Part shown: positions 11,463 to 22,418 of the stretch, piece after piece | Layout of the letters: each line of letters opens with the position of its first letter | Numbering within the stretch: the stretch's first letter is position 1 | NCBI GenBank assembly: GCA_010093605.1 | Contig: MU004194.1 | Coordinates: 1,693,392-1,757,391 of the forward strand | DNA from: Lophium mytilinum | Taxonomy: Eukaryota; Ascomycota; Dothideomycetes; Mytilinidiales; Mytilinidiaceae | Length of the DNA: 64,000 nt | Reading direction: 5' to 3' | Made by a program: the position numbers and the translations under genes | The notes under the pieces: generated by a model | Database searches by the model: none | What the model was told of the DNA's origin: nothing | The model's input: only the letters and a program-made list of their open reading frames with translations

Positions 11463-13238
11463 AGAAGAAGGGGATGGTCTAGTAGTGGTCGGAGTTTCGG
11501 CGTCCCTACAGTCCTTGCTACAATTCTCGGGCCCGAGGGGTATTAGCTCAGATCTGGCGAGCAACGTAGGGGCTAAGGCAAGAGTAGTGCTGTACTAGTA
11601 TGGATAGCGAGACGCAGGAACAGCTATATGAAAAAGGAAGAAGTTGCGAAGCCTACGTTACGTTCTCGAGGAAGGCGATTTCACAGACGCTGTCGAGTTG
11701 GAGTATAGTAAAACCGGCACTCTTGCTGGCAACACATCTCAAAATTCGAGCGATTTGCCTACTAAAAAGGAAAAAGGACAAGGTAAACAGCACCAAGGCT
11801 TGGTGATTTCTGCTCTCAGAAGGTTGTGGGGCGCAGTCGCCAGCCAGCGCTAAGGCGTACAAGGCTGAAGGCTGAGGCAGAAGTGGAGGCGATCGCACCA
11901 TCCTTACCCAACATACCTAAAGTCTCACTTCTCAGTAATCCCCATTCGTTTGCAACGTTGGTTCTTTCCACTTGATTTTATTAATGTCGCTTGCCCTACA
12001 GATAAACTCTGAAGCGACTTCTACGAACGGAGTAGCGAGAGTGATAGTTGTGAACAGCTTCGGGTCACGAGAGAGCTTCACTCACGACTTGGTTGCAGGT
12101 GGGCGGGCGCGAAACCTCCTCTAACTTGAAACCGTTCCCCCGGACATCCCCATGCTGCGGCTCCTAACGGCGACACGGTCCAAAGGGTCGGCACGAAAAG
12201 AAGGCAACGGCCTCGTATCGCGAGGCAAGAGAACTTTCTCTCTTGAGAGCAAAAGATTGGTTGTGCGAACGCCCCTAAATTTGGGAGTGACGGGGTCGAT
12301 TGTGATTGGAGGAGTTTGATGACCTCTTGCAATCGTGCATGCCTAAGACCTCGACGACTCGCAGACCTTGTATCTATTTTGTTCCAGGCAGACGAGTGGA
12401 GTGAGATCGGGGTTGGAGGCTCAAAATTCCATCTCACGCAGGGCCCACCAAAGGACTTCGTGTTCGTGATTCTTGGATTTTCTTCTTCGACTATTCACAT
12501 CTATGAGGTATGGCGTGCTCGGAACCCTCTGCATCACCGATTTATTGACCGCAACAATAAGATACATACAGAACCAAATTGAGGCTTCTCTGCCGGCGAA
12601 TGAGCGCGGTGACATTGTCCCTATGGCACACGACACACTTCTTGCTGTAGGGTTGGTCGGTTACCATCGTGGCGGTCTCAGCTTTGCGATGCCCGCGCAA
12701 TCAAGGACCTCTGAAAGTTGAGACTCTTGCTCCTGTACATGCAGCGTAGGTGATTGGGGAGACTTACTTTCTATATTATCAAATCAAAACAAACCAACAC
12801 ATCGCTTTGTCCTATAAAAATATATAAGGGAATAGCTTGGCGGAAAAACAACCGGGGAGGAGATTGATACGAGTGGCACCAGGAGCGCCACTACAGTTGC
12901 CTGGAAAACCCGATTGGACAGGTTACCAGCAATCTTTTGGGGGCCAAATGGAGTTTACCGTTATTGGCTGGAGGGCACCCTTGATGCGCCCCCGTCAAGG
13001 CAGCTCATGCAAGCTTGCCTTTTTGACTTCGCGTTGAGCCGCATGTGGAGAATTCAGAGGATCCCCCTGCTTCCGTCATTGCTAAGCTCCGACTTAGAAT
13101 ATATAAGAGAGTTTCATGCTTTTTTAGCTAGCCCATCAAGGAGCCGAAAGAACAGTCTATCCAGCAGTAATTTCCATTTTACGTCTCCTAAGCGTCGCCA
13201 CGAAAATATATCCCAATGAATTCTTGAATCCAGGTCTG
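11463..13238. other. Intergenic, no supported gene
   Basis: Several 60-119-codon frames overlap each other on both strands without a recognisable domain. A frame at 12473-12721 is the most even in composition but matches nothing I know. The stretch 12569-12720 resembles 19495-19640 (see findings). TATA-like sequence lies at 12816-12830. Confidence 0.45.
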
Positions 13239-14975
13239 ATGGAGGGACAGCCACCGAATACAACAGATCCCTGTGTGCCAGCAGACTAAGGGGACCCCGA
13301 TGTGACAGGCTTCGTGGTAAGGTCGAGAACCGATTCTACTGAGGAGAAAAGCACATTGCCGACGATGTGGAGGTTCTAATCTCTTTCATGCTTTCTATTG
13401 TGCTCGTCATTGTTGCGATAACTTCGGCCTACATAACGGACGCATTACCGAGAAAGTGTTATAACGAGTTCGACAACTTCATACTTGGCCGCGAACCCAG
13501 AAAAGAAGACAAGAGGAAAGTTTGAGTGTTCCAAAATTTCATTCTGGCGATGAGTGATCAACAACTCGCTTCAGGCCTTGCCCTTGTGGTTGCCATATAC
13601 GTCATCAGGGGTGGCGTGCAAGACCTCGACACGAAAATAGGAGCATACTCGTATAGTATCGCTGTGATTCTGGCCTTCTTCTCCTGTATTATACACCTGG
13701 CAACCGTTGCGGCCCTCCGAGACTATCTCCGCAAGCGAAGGCTCCTAAAGAATATAAGGGTCGCAATTTATGATCTGCATCTTGGGTCTTCTACTACAGA
13801 GTCTAGGGGAGACTTGGACCATGAACACGACTGTGACGTTGAGATGTGCCATTGAGGAGCTCCAATTCTTGCAGGACTACTCAGGAGAAAACGTCTTGCT
13901 AGACCGATTCGGCAATCCTGGCAATGTAGTGGGGTTTATCACCTTGCTCGGGGTTCTCGGCAGCGGCTACGTCCGAAGAATACTGGACCTCTACTTCAGG
14001 GATCCTCAATGTTTCCCTATAGCATGGGAGAAAACACTCTTTTCGAAGACAATCGGTTGGCCTACTTCATCTGAAGACGACGTTCTTGAGGTCAGGCAAC
14101 GGCTTGCCTCGAGGTTTTCAGGAAAGACTTTGAGCACAGCCAAAGTTTTGGAGCTTTTCTTTCTCGTCATTCCCCATGTTTTCGCCGGATCATTCATGTT
14201 CGAAATTATCTGGCTGAATTTCTATTTCGTCTTTGGTCTAGCTCAGGTGATACTTTGGTTAACACTTGAGTCTGGTACCGTCGCGATCAACTGGGAGCCC
14301 AGGTTTGGACAGCTTCTTCCAGTCGTTTCTGCTGGTGCTTCCCTTCCTATCCTTACTCGAGGGCTACTCTGGTAAGAACCGGTACTAGAATATTCTTATA
14401 CTCTTTACTGACTTGCTTCGGGAACTCGAAAAACATGAAACGGATAACCACCGACAGCCAAAAAGCACCAGCCGACCGTCTGGGACGCTTCCTGCCCATA
14501 CCGGAAATCCACGGCGCAGCAACTATAAAAGAAGATCAAGATGACATCCACGCCGCTGCAACTGAGAAAGGAGGACCCAACGACCCCCATGAAAACACAC
14601 TCGATACATCTGAATCAGACTCGCAAGAGGTGAGCTTAAACGCTAAACTTTCTGGAAAGTTCACGTGATAACACTCTTGCATAGAACGATCAATACTCCG
14701 TCTTTCCAACAAGCTGCAAGACACATCGCACCTATATGAAAGCTTAGTCTTGGATATTTGCAGTCTTGTATCTGTTAATTTGCTTATACATATCTCTCGC
14801 GGTCGGCGAAGTCTTCACAGATCAGATAGGGTGGGGGTTCTCGGATCTTATGATTGTAATTGCTTTCGCTGTGGCTGGTCTCTCGGCCCTCAACTCGTTG
14901 GCGGTCCGCCTTACCCAACTCTGGAAATTCCGCAAGGAACTTCAGAGAGTCCAGCGTGATAAAGGTGAAGCGTAA
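13239..14975 (+). pseudogene. Broken polytopic membrane-protein gene (SDQQL family)
   Basis: The remains follow the order of a common fungal integral-membrane family of unknown function. An N-terminal NTTDPCVP segment leads to DPDVTGFV and a 56-bp intron (13317-13372). A membrane segment follows, then ILAMSDQQLASG, then an ILRDYL-like LRDYLRKRRLL block, more membrane segments, FGQLLP, and a late WIFAVLYLL helix. The frame is broken repeatedly: TAA at 13287-13289, TGA at 13523-13525, a one-base shift near 13768, another shift near 14321-14325 just after FGQLLP, and a third near 14745-14752. An intron (GTGAGC...CATAG) is still visible at 14631-14684. Multiple lesions make sequencing error alone unlikely. 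It borders a HET relic and the RIP island. Confidence 0.72.
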
Positions 14976-15129
14976 TGGACTGTTATTGAGATATCCATAT
15001 GACAAAGAGCAGAAGAGGTTCTGAGGGCAGCTAACGATCGGATTACGGATAAGTTGAAGAGGTCTTTGGAGGCTGCTTACCTTTTTGTTGTAGAGTAATA
15101 ACCGTTTAGAGAGATCTAATTTAGCTCTA

Positions 15130-15405
15130 CTCGGAAATTAGACTTCATAAGCCTCAGTATACAGTACAGGGTAGTTCTCTAAACATGATCTGTCGTTTGT
15201 GGGTTTATGTCGCCCCGGAAACTTGGAAACGACGGATTGATTAGATCCGGACTCTAGCGAATGTCCCATTGGCCGCGATCAAATCTAGCCATTGGGATCG
15301 ATAAAGCGCGAACGTCCGGGGTAAAGTTCGTGTGTATGTCATCCACCACAGAACATGCAAATTAAAATTGGACAAATCCTAGTAGCACTCTCTACGTCGG
15401 AGTAA
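15130..15405 (+). pseudogene. Fragment of a HET-domain gene
   Basis: This stretch aligns by eye, with gaps, to 21490-21770 of the intact HET gene. Shared blocks include ATGATMTGTCG, GTCGCCCYGGAAACTT, GCGATCAAA and CCATTGGGATCGA. A more distant match follows to the part that encodes KFEMDEVAPLL. Stops and gaps break the frame, and everything 5' and 3' of it is missing. Divergence is well beyond that of a recent copy, so it is an old paralogue or ancestral duplicate rather than a fresh duplication. It is cut off on the right by the AT-rich island. Confidence 0.6.
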
Positions 15406-17177
15406 TAGAGATCCGGTTTGTGGCACGGGCCCCAATACTAAATAAAAGCTTTAATTTCTATATATATTCGAACGCTTAATATAATTAATACTGCGTTATC
15501 TACCCGCCAGCTCTCCGGTAATTATGCAGCCGCTTAGTGTAGGATTTAAAGCAATTCTAGACCTTCTTTTAATTAATCTTATGCTTAAAAACCTAGATAA
15601 ACTAAGCTAATACCTTCTTCTTTATCTTACTTCTCTTTCTATAGAACTTTTACTTAATAGAAGTAGCCTAGGTCTCTATAATTAAGAAGTCTAGTAAATT
15701 AGTAGGTATAGTAAGAATTTTAAAGTTATTCTTCTATATCTATACTATAGTAGTAATTACTTTATAACCTAAATTACTATCTTAAAGAAGTATAAGATTT
15801 TACTTCTTCTACTTAGAATTCTCTATTAACTTAGGAAGTATCTATTTAGTAAAATACTTTAATAATATTTTACTATTACTATTACTAGTATTATACTTAA
15901 TATACTTATAAAAGTTATAGCTAAAAATTATAAAGATTAAGAAGGTTTTAAATAGTTTCTTATTACCCCGGGCCCTTTCTTTCTTATCTTTTTTAGTAGT
16001 CTTTTTCTAGTAAATAAAGTTAGGCTTATAGCGCTAGAAGTTACCTTTTAGTTGCTTAATTCTATAGGTTTCTTCTAGCCTAAGACTAAAGTAGGATTTA
16101 TTATAATGCGCTATATTAAACTAGTCTATTAACTTAGGCCTTTTCTCTAAATTAATATAATACTAATTATCTCTAGCATCTATATTTTCTTCTAAAAGAA
16201 GCTTCTTTTCTTCTATCTTATAATTTCTAATATTATAGTTCTTTTTATAGGTTTTTTAGATAGTTTAGGCTTTATAATTATAATACCTAGGGGGTTTAAA
16301 ATACTAGGTTTCTAATAGCTAAGTACTAGTATACTAGGTAAGTATTAGCTATAGTAAACTCTTAATTCTCTAGGGTATATCTTAGTCTTTTATAATACTA
16401 TTAATTTATACTAAGTTACTAGAAGAAAGAGCTCTTAGATATTCTCTTAAATTCTTATCTATTTAGTTATAAAGAGTATATAGCTAGAGTAAATTAAGAA
16501 TCTTCTATATAGAGTGCTTAGAAACCTTAGTAATAGCCTTAATATTATTATAATAGTAGATAATACTCTAATACTAAGTATATAGCTTACTATAGAAAAT
16601 GCCTAAATAGAAGAGTATTTTTAGCTAGATATAGGGCCTATTCTCCTTCTTATACTATAGGCTATAGGGCGGCGTAAAGTATTTTATATAGAATTTACGT
16701 AATTTATAAATCTTTATAATTTAAAGCATATTTTAGTATAAGAATAATTAAATTTACTTAAGAATTAAGTATATTATATAGTTTATTATAATTTAAATTT
16801 AGGGGTTTATTAGTATTAGCGCCTATATTATAAACTAGATCTCTATTACTCTAATATAGAGGTACTATTCTAAAGGCCTATATATAGAAGAAGGTAATAG
16901 CCTAGTATTATAAGTTAAGAATTTTATTATAATTTAGAGTAAGTAATTAGTTACCTTCTTTCGCCCTAAATTTAGAGGGGGTACGGGTAAATATTATTAA
17001 AGAGGTTTTATAACCTTACTATAATTACGTATAGTTAAGGTATAGTATAACTGCGGGACTATAAAGCTAGTCTATTTTAGAAAGATAGAAGAAAGAGGCT
17101 AGAATTAAAATATATATTTATACTAGGTTCTATAGAAGACCTTTTTAAATAGTACTTATATATTTACGTTTAGAGTA
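15406..17177. mobile_element. RIP-degraded repeat, family not identified
   Basis: Very AT-rich, with CpA and TpG almost absent over whole lines while TpA is in excess. This is the product of repeat-induced point mutation. Stops occur in every frame. The minus strand between about 15950 and 16250 keeps a protein-like, Lys-rich pattern, but I could not assign it. It directly abuts the left end of the Fot1/pogo element. Confidence 0.7.
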
Positions 17178-19435
17178 TAGTAAACCCCTATTATAGTAAT
17201 ATTAAAGTATAGTAATATACTCTATAGAGTAATATATTTTAGCTAACTATATATTTTTATATAGGCTATAGTAATAACCTACTTACTATAGTATTACTAA
17301 CCCCTGCTTACTAAGATTACTCTAACTAAGTAGGCTTACCGCTATTTTAAGGGTATCTAGAGGCGGTTTTTCCGCGCCGGCTATATAGCTTTTTATATCC
17401 TCTATCTAAATAATATTATATATCTATTAAAAAGCTATTAATTTCTATTATTTTTATACCTAATTCTTTATTCTATAATGCCTCGCTATTAAAACTCTAA
17501 CTAGTAGCGTCGCTATAGTATTATAAAGGCTAAGCGTAAGTAAATCTATAACTATTATACTAAATACCCTAAATTATAGTAAAAAGCGCTTACTCTATAG
17601 GCTACTAACTATTTCCGCCGCTATATTAAATAATTCTTAATATCTTTAAGTATTAATAATAGATATAAAGTACTAGATAGTATTAAACTATACTAAGAGT
17701 ATAGTAGAAGAGAGAAAAAAAGAGCTACTAAGTACCCCCTTTTAGATAAAGCTTTATTTAAATAGTATTAGTATATATAGGCTTATTAAGTTCTAATTAC
17801 TAGAAAGCTTCTATAGAAGGCCGCTTACTATCTATAGCTATTACTACTAGTACTAAAAGATAAGCCTATACTATACTTTTCTAAGGGGGCTAGTACTAGT
17901 ATACCTTCTAATTAGTATAAGTATACCCTCTTTTTAGTATATATATACCCTCTATCTTATCTAGTCTTTTAATTAGCCTAGAGAGCTTAAAATAGAAAGT
18001 ATATACGCACTAAAAAGAAGGTATACTTATACTAATTAGGGGGTGTACTAGTACTAGCCCCCTTTTCTAATAGCTAGCTAGACGGCTAGAAGATATAGAA
18101 TAGCGTCCGGAAGAGAAAATAATATAGAGAGGCTAGATCTATTTAAATTAAAAATACTAAGGAAGAAATAGTAATAGTATAATAAAAAGTAGAGAATTAT
18201 CTACTATTAAATATATATAATATAGATAAATATAGCCTATTTTAAAAGGCTATACCTAAGATTATATTAGCTACTAAGTAATTATCTAGATTAAAGAAAT
18301 AGAAAATACGTATTACTATTATTAATTATTTAAATAGTAATAGAATTAATAAGCTACCTCTCTAGATTATTAGATTAGCTATTAATCTATAGTATTTTAG
18401 TTCCTTAGCAGTAAATATAAGGGGAATAGACTTTATCTAGAAGAATAATAAGAAGGTATAGATAATTAGAACTATTATACTAGAGTATCTATTATAGTTT
18501 AATAGAAGAATATATAGTAGAAAAGTAGTACTTCTTTTAGATAGCTTTAGCGCTTATAAAAGCGCTATAGAAATAGTAAATAATAATAATATATTAAAGA
18601 ATACTAAGGTAGTATTTCTTCCTTCTAATTATATATCTATCTATTAGCCTATAGATTAAGGTATTATTTATAATTTTAAGGCCTATTATTAGCGTTTCTA
18701 GCTTTACTTTATAGTTAATAAGACTATAGAGAAAAAGAATTCTTTAAAGGAAATTTACATTTTATATACTATTTAATAGGCTATTAGCGCTTAGAACTAG
18801 GTATAGCTATCTACTATTATAAATTACTATATAAAATTAACTATATTTAGACTATATAAGGGCCCTTAATACTATCTAAAGAACTATATAGATCTACTAC
18901 TATTAGATAATATATAGAAGTGCTTAGATACTTTAAAAAAGGTAGAAAGAATATAGTAGAGAATAGAGCTTTCTAATTTTATTTACTTAAATAAAGAGGA
19001 TATCTAGAAGGCACTAGAGAATACTATAGTATATATTACTAGCCTATATAATAGGCTAGAAGATAGTAAATTAAATACTAAGGTAATCTAAATTAATTAT
19101 ATAGTAAAGATTTAAGAAGCTATTAATATACTAGCGACCCTCTAGCTATATAAGAAGTAGTAGGAGGATAGTAAATTACTATTAATTTCCTCTCTTTATT
19201 GCTATAAACGGCGGCTATAAGGAAGGAGAATATAATACTCTAAATAAACCTTAATTTTAGACTATTTTTATAGAAAGGATACTTAAATTATAGCCTTATA
19301 AATAAGAATATAAGATATTATCGACTAATTGTTATTTACTAGGTGGATTACTAAGAACTCTTAATACAGTAATACTCTCTGTATAGTGATACAACCCCTC
19401 GCAAAAACCCGTATCACTATAACAGGGGTTTACTG
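17178..19435 (+). mobile_element. RIP-inactivated Fot1/pogo (Tc1-mariner superfamily) DNA transposon
   Basis: Left end TATAGTAAACCCCTATTATA (17176) and right end, read on the other strand, TACAGTAAACCCCTGTTATA (ending 19437) form a terminal inverted repeat with a TA target duplication and the CAGT start typical of pogo/Fot1. Inside, the plus strand shows transposase remains. An HTH/CENP-B-like N-terminal part lies around 17480-17870. The DDE core includes LLLDSFSAYKSAIEIV, then KNTKVVFLPSN and QPID near 18530-18660. Most CAA, CGA and TGG codons have become stops by C-to-T and G-to-A change. Without the nested MITE the element is about 2.07 kb, close to Fot1 length. It cannot encode a working transposase. 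Confidence 0.82.
17885..18062. mobile_element. 178-bp MITE nested in the pogo element, hAT-like
   Basis: Ends are inverted repeats of about 55 bp: GGGGGCTAGTACTAGTATAC on the left and its complement on the right, ending CCCCC. The element is flanked on both sides by TTTTCTAA (17877-17884 and 18063-18070), an 8-bp target duplication as made by hAT transposases. Removing it with one TTTTCTAA rejoins the transposase remains in frame. It has no coding capacity. Confidence 0.82.
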
Positions 19436-19437
19436 TA

Positions 19438-20087
19438 ATCTGAAGCCACCCTCTATGTCATCGCTTCGGTAGGCGCGGCGATGAAAATCCCTACTAAATT
19501 GGCTACTTAGCTGACGATCGAGTACAGCGGGAGCGCTGCGAACGCACGCGACGCACTTCTTGTTATCGGGTCGGTGTTTAGGTACGATCGACTCGTGGCG
19601 GTCTCAGCCTTGCAATCCCAGCGCTTGCGGCCCCTCGCCGCTCCCGCCCGCTGATAGTGGAGATATTTGCAAAGCCAGCCATGAAACGTTAAAGCTAGCT
19701 TGATAGTCATGCTTGTTCAGATCAGTACGAGGGTTTCCAGAAGAGAGCACAAGGCAAACGGCGAGAGGACGTAGAGTTTTCAGCCTTGCGTTCTGGACGC
19801 ATCTTTCAAACCGCCATTTCTTATTTCGTCGGCATCTTCTCAGCTGTCCTTGATTTAGAACGCAAGCCACAGGCAGGGGGAGGCAACCATCAGGAACCGT
19901 TCCTACGAGCCGATCGCAATGGATGGAAGGCCGTCTGCAGTACAAGAGCTTCTCTTGTACTCCAAAGTGCGACCCTACCTCTGATTGATCAGTAGCTTTT
20001 TACTGCTGACTCTCTGCGTACCTTGCTTGCAGCGAAGCCCTCATAACCTCCTGCTCGGCAGCTTACACCAAGTGCTATTCTTGTTAT
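19438..20087. other. Intergenic / HET promoter
   Basis: Base composition returns abruptly to normal near 19330-19440. No gene is supported in the short overlapping frames. The stretch 19495-19640 resembles 12569-12720. The right part is the HET gene promoter and 5' UTR. Confidence 0.5.
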
Positions 20088-22418
20088 ATGATGGCCTCTG
20101 CACATAACTCGCCGAAAGGAAAAAGGAAGCGAGCAAGCGCTACTTCCCAAGGAGAAAACCCCTCAAAGCGACCCCGCGGCCGGGGGAGTGGCAGACCACC
20201 TTCATCTAAGAATGGTACTCGCGCAGCTCCAACAGCAGATGATGCGGTGCCAGGCGCACAGGGATCGAGCACAAATCCTGTTGCACATAGCGGAGCCGCA
20301 AATGGGAGCACTGAACTAGCCAAGAACCGCCTTACAACCGATTCTAGAGAGGATCAAGGCAGCGCCATGAGAACCTCTCACGACTATGAATACAGCGCTC
20401 TTCCCCAAGACACAATCCGAATACTCATCGTACATCCGGGCGATGCCAAATCCGAACTATATTGTACTTTGAGGAATCGTCGCCTTCGACCCTTGGACGC
20501 TCACGGTCGGCCAAAGCGGATCGAGGAGAACGGAGTGGAAGTAGAGCTGCAGCCATACGAGGCATTATCATACTCCTGGCAAGACCAGAAGCCAGGACAC
20601 GACATCCGAATTTCGGATTCCGACCACGGCAACTACAAACTCAATAAAATAACGGAAAACTTACGAGACGCTCTCGTTACGCTCCGCCACGAGTCCAAAG
20701 AGCGACACTTCTGGGTTGATGCCGTTTGCATGAACCAGGAGAACCTGGTGGAGAAGAGCAGACAATTGCCGTTGATGGCTAGAATATACAGTGAAGCATC
20801 CAATGTCGTTGTCTGGCTCGGGCTGGAGAACGAGAAAGAGAACACCTCGAAGGCATTTGATTTGATGAAAAAGATCAGAACTTTGCGAGATTTCGAAGTT
20901 CTGGTTGAAAAGAAGACAGATTGCGACGACTGGGAGGCTTTCATAGCCTTGATGACGAGAAATTGGTTTAGCAGGCGATGGGTCGTTCAAGAAATCACCC
21001 TAGCAAGCAAAGCGACCCTCCATTGCGGTGGCAGAGAAATATTGTGGAAGAGCTTTGCAGAGGCCGTGGCTTTATTAGAAGTCATGATCGATCGGGTGAA
21101 AGAAAAGTTTGCGGGCTCTACCCGGAATCCAGACAAGTTTGGTGATATCAAGGAGTTCAGCGCGAGCCGATTAGTACGGGTCACGAGCAACATGGTGGCC
21201 AAAAATGATGCCGGGCAAGTTGTGCAGAAGATGCAGAGCTTGGAATATTTGGTAACCGCCTTGACGCCCTTCGAAGCTAAGTCGCCTCACGACATCATCT
21301 ACGCAGTGCTTTCACTGGCCAAGGATGTTTCCGGTTCGACTGTGACTGAGGAGAACAAGGGAAACATCGAATGGACGGTAGATAACGTTCCTCCAGAACT
21401 ACTCGAGGGCCACAGAGATCCGGAAGGAGTCCTCAATACCCTCAAACGTGCCTCCAGGCTCTTTAAGGTTGATAAATTCCCGGTCCACTACGGAAAAGAC
21501 TTCTATCAGGTCTGCGAAGACTTTCTGAAATTCTCGACTGGGCAGTCTAAGTCCCTAGATATGATATGTCGTCCCTGGGCTCCTGTCGCCCTGGAAACTT
21601 CGAAAGCACTGCCAAGTTGGATTCGAACCTTAGCGGATGCTCCATTTGGACGCGATCAAAATGGCCATTGGGATCGACAAAACGCAAACGTTCTAGTGGG
21701 CGTACCAGGGCAGAGCCCGTATGAAGCGTCGGGAACATACCGCAGCACGTGGAAGTTTGAGATGGACGAAGTGGCACCACTACTGACGGTCCAAGGGTTC
21801 CAACTCGACGTCATCGAACGCCTGGAGGATCCTGCACGGGCTGGAGTAATCCCCTCTAGTTGGTTAGAGTACGGAGACCTCAAGGGCAAGCAATTCAAGC
21901 CGCTTGAAGACAACACGGAAACGACCAGCAACGTTACTGAGTCTTTTTGGCGGACAATGGTAGCGAACAAGGGCCCAGATGGAGAAGCGCCGCCTCCCCA
22001 TTACGCGTTTCTGTGCGAGAAGACGTTTACTACAATTGTCAAGCATGGCGACGTCATGCTAGACCGGATCCACGATCGATCAGAGTACACGTTGCAAAAA
22101 GCGTATATCCGACGTGTCCAGTCCGTAGTCTGGGGACGCAAGCTCACGAAGACGGCGAGGTTTTTGGCTTTGGTCCCAAAAGATACTAAAGAGGGCGACA
22201 TTATCGCTATTGTCTTCGGCATCAGTGTCCCGGTGGTACTGCGTAAGCGTCTATCTGATGATGGAGAGCAATTCGACCTCGTCGGCGAGTGCTATGCGCA
22301 TGGAGCAATGGCCGGAGAGGCGTTCGATATCAGGAATCGAATGAGGGATGACCAGCGTTCAGAGATAGCCACTGCTGTCATTTGGGACTGCGGCAATAGG
22401 AGCTTCCGTATCCGGTAG
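20088..22418 (+). CDS. HET-domain (heterokaryon incompatibility) protein with AT-hook-like N terminus
   Basis: One uninterrupted frame of 776 aa. The HET domain spans about 157-310: YEALSYSW at 157-164, then FWVDAVCMNQENLVEK around 208-223, ARIYSEASNVVVWLG at 231-245, and RNWFSRRWVVQEI further on. These are the three classical HET blocks. HET proteins trigger cell death on fusion of unlike strains (family knowledge). The N terminus is unusual: a basic cluster GKRKR at 11-15 and RGRGSGRPP at 30-38 resemble a nuclear signal and an AT-hook, followed by a Ser/Thr/Ala-rich spacer to about 98. The start is a double Met. The gene stands 650 bp from a RIP island and seems intact. Its ligand or partner is unknown. 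Confidence 0.9.
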   Translation: MMASAHNSPKGKRKRASATSQGENPSKRPRGRGSGRPPSSKNGTRAAPTADDAVPGAQGSSTNPVAHSGAANGSTELAKNRLTTDSREDQGSAMRTSHDYEYSALPQDTIRILIVHPGDAKSELYCTLRNRRLRPLDAHGRPKRIEENGVEVELQPYEALSYSWQDQKPGHDIRISDSDHGNYKLNKITENLRDALVTLRHESKERHFWVDAVCMNQENLVEKSRQLPLMARIYSEASNVVVWLGLENEKENTSKAFDLMKKIRTLRDFEVLVEKKTDCDDWEAFIALMTRNWFSRRWVVQEITLASKATLHCGGREILWKSFAEAVALLEVMIDRVKEKFAGSTRNPDKFGDIKEFSASRLVRVTSNMVAKNDAGQVVQKMQSLEYLVTALTPFEAKSPHDIIYAVLSLAKDVSGSTVTEENKGNIEWTVDNVPPELLEGHRDPEGVLNTLKRASRLFKVDKFPVHYGKDFYQVCEDFLKFSTGQSKSLDMICRPWAPVALETSKALPSWIRTLADAPFGRDQNGHWDRQNANVLVGVPGQSPYEASGTYRSTWKFEMDEVAPLLTVQGFQLDVIERLEDPARAGVIPSSWLEYGDLKGKQFKPLEDNTETTSNVTESFWRTMVANKGPDGEAPPPHYAFLCEKTFTTIVKHGDVMLDRIHDRSEYTLQKAYIRRVQSVVWGRKLTKTARFLALVPKDTKEGDIIAIVFGISVPVVLRKRLSDDGEQFDLVGECYAHGAMAGEAFDIRNRMRDDQRSEIATAVIWDCGNRSFRIR

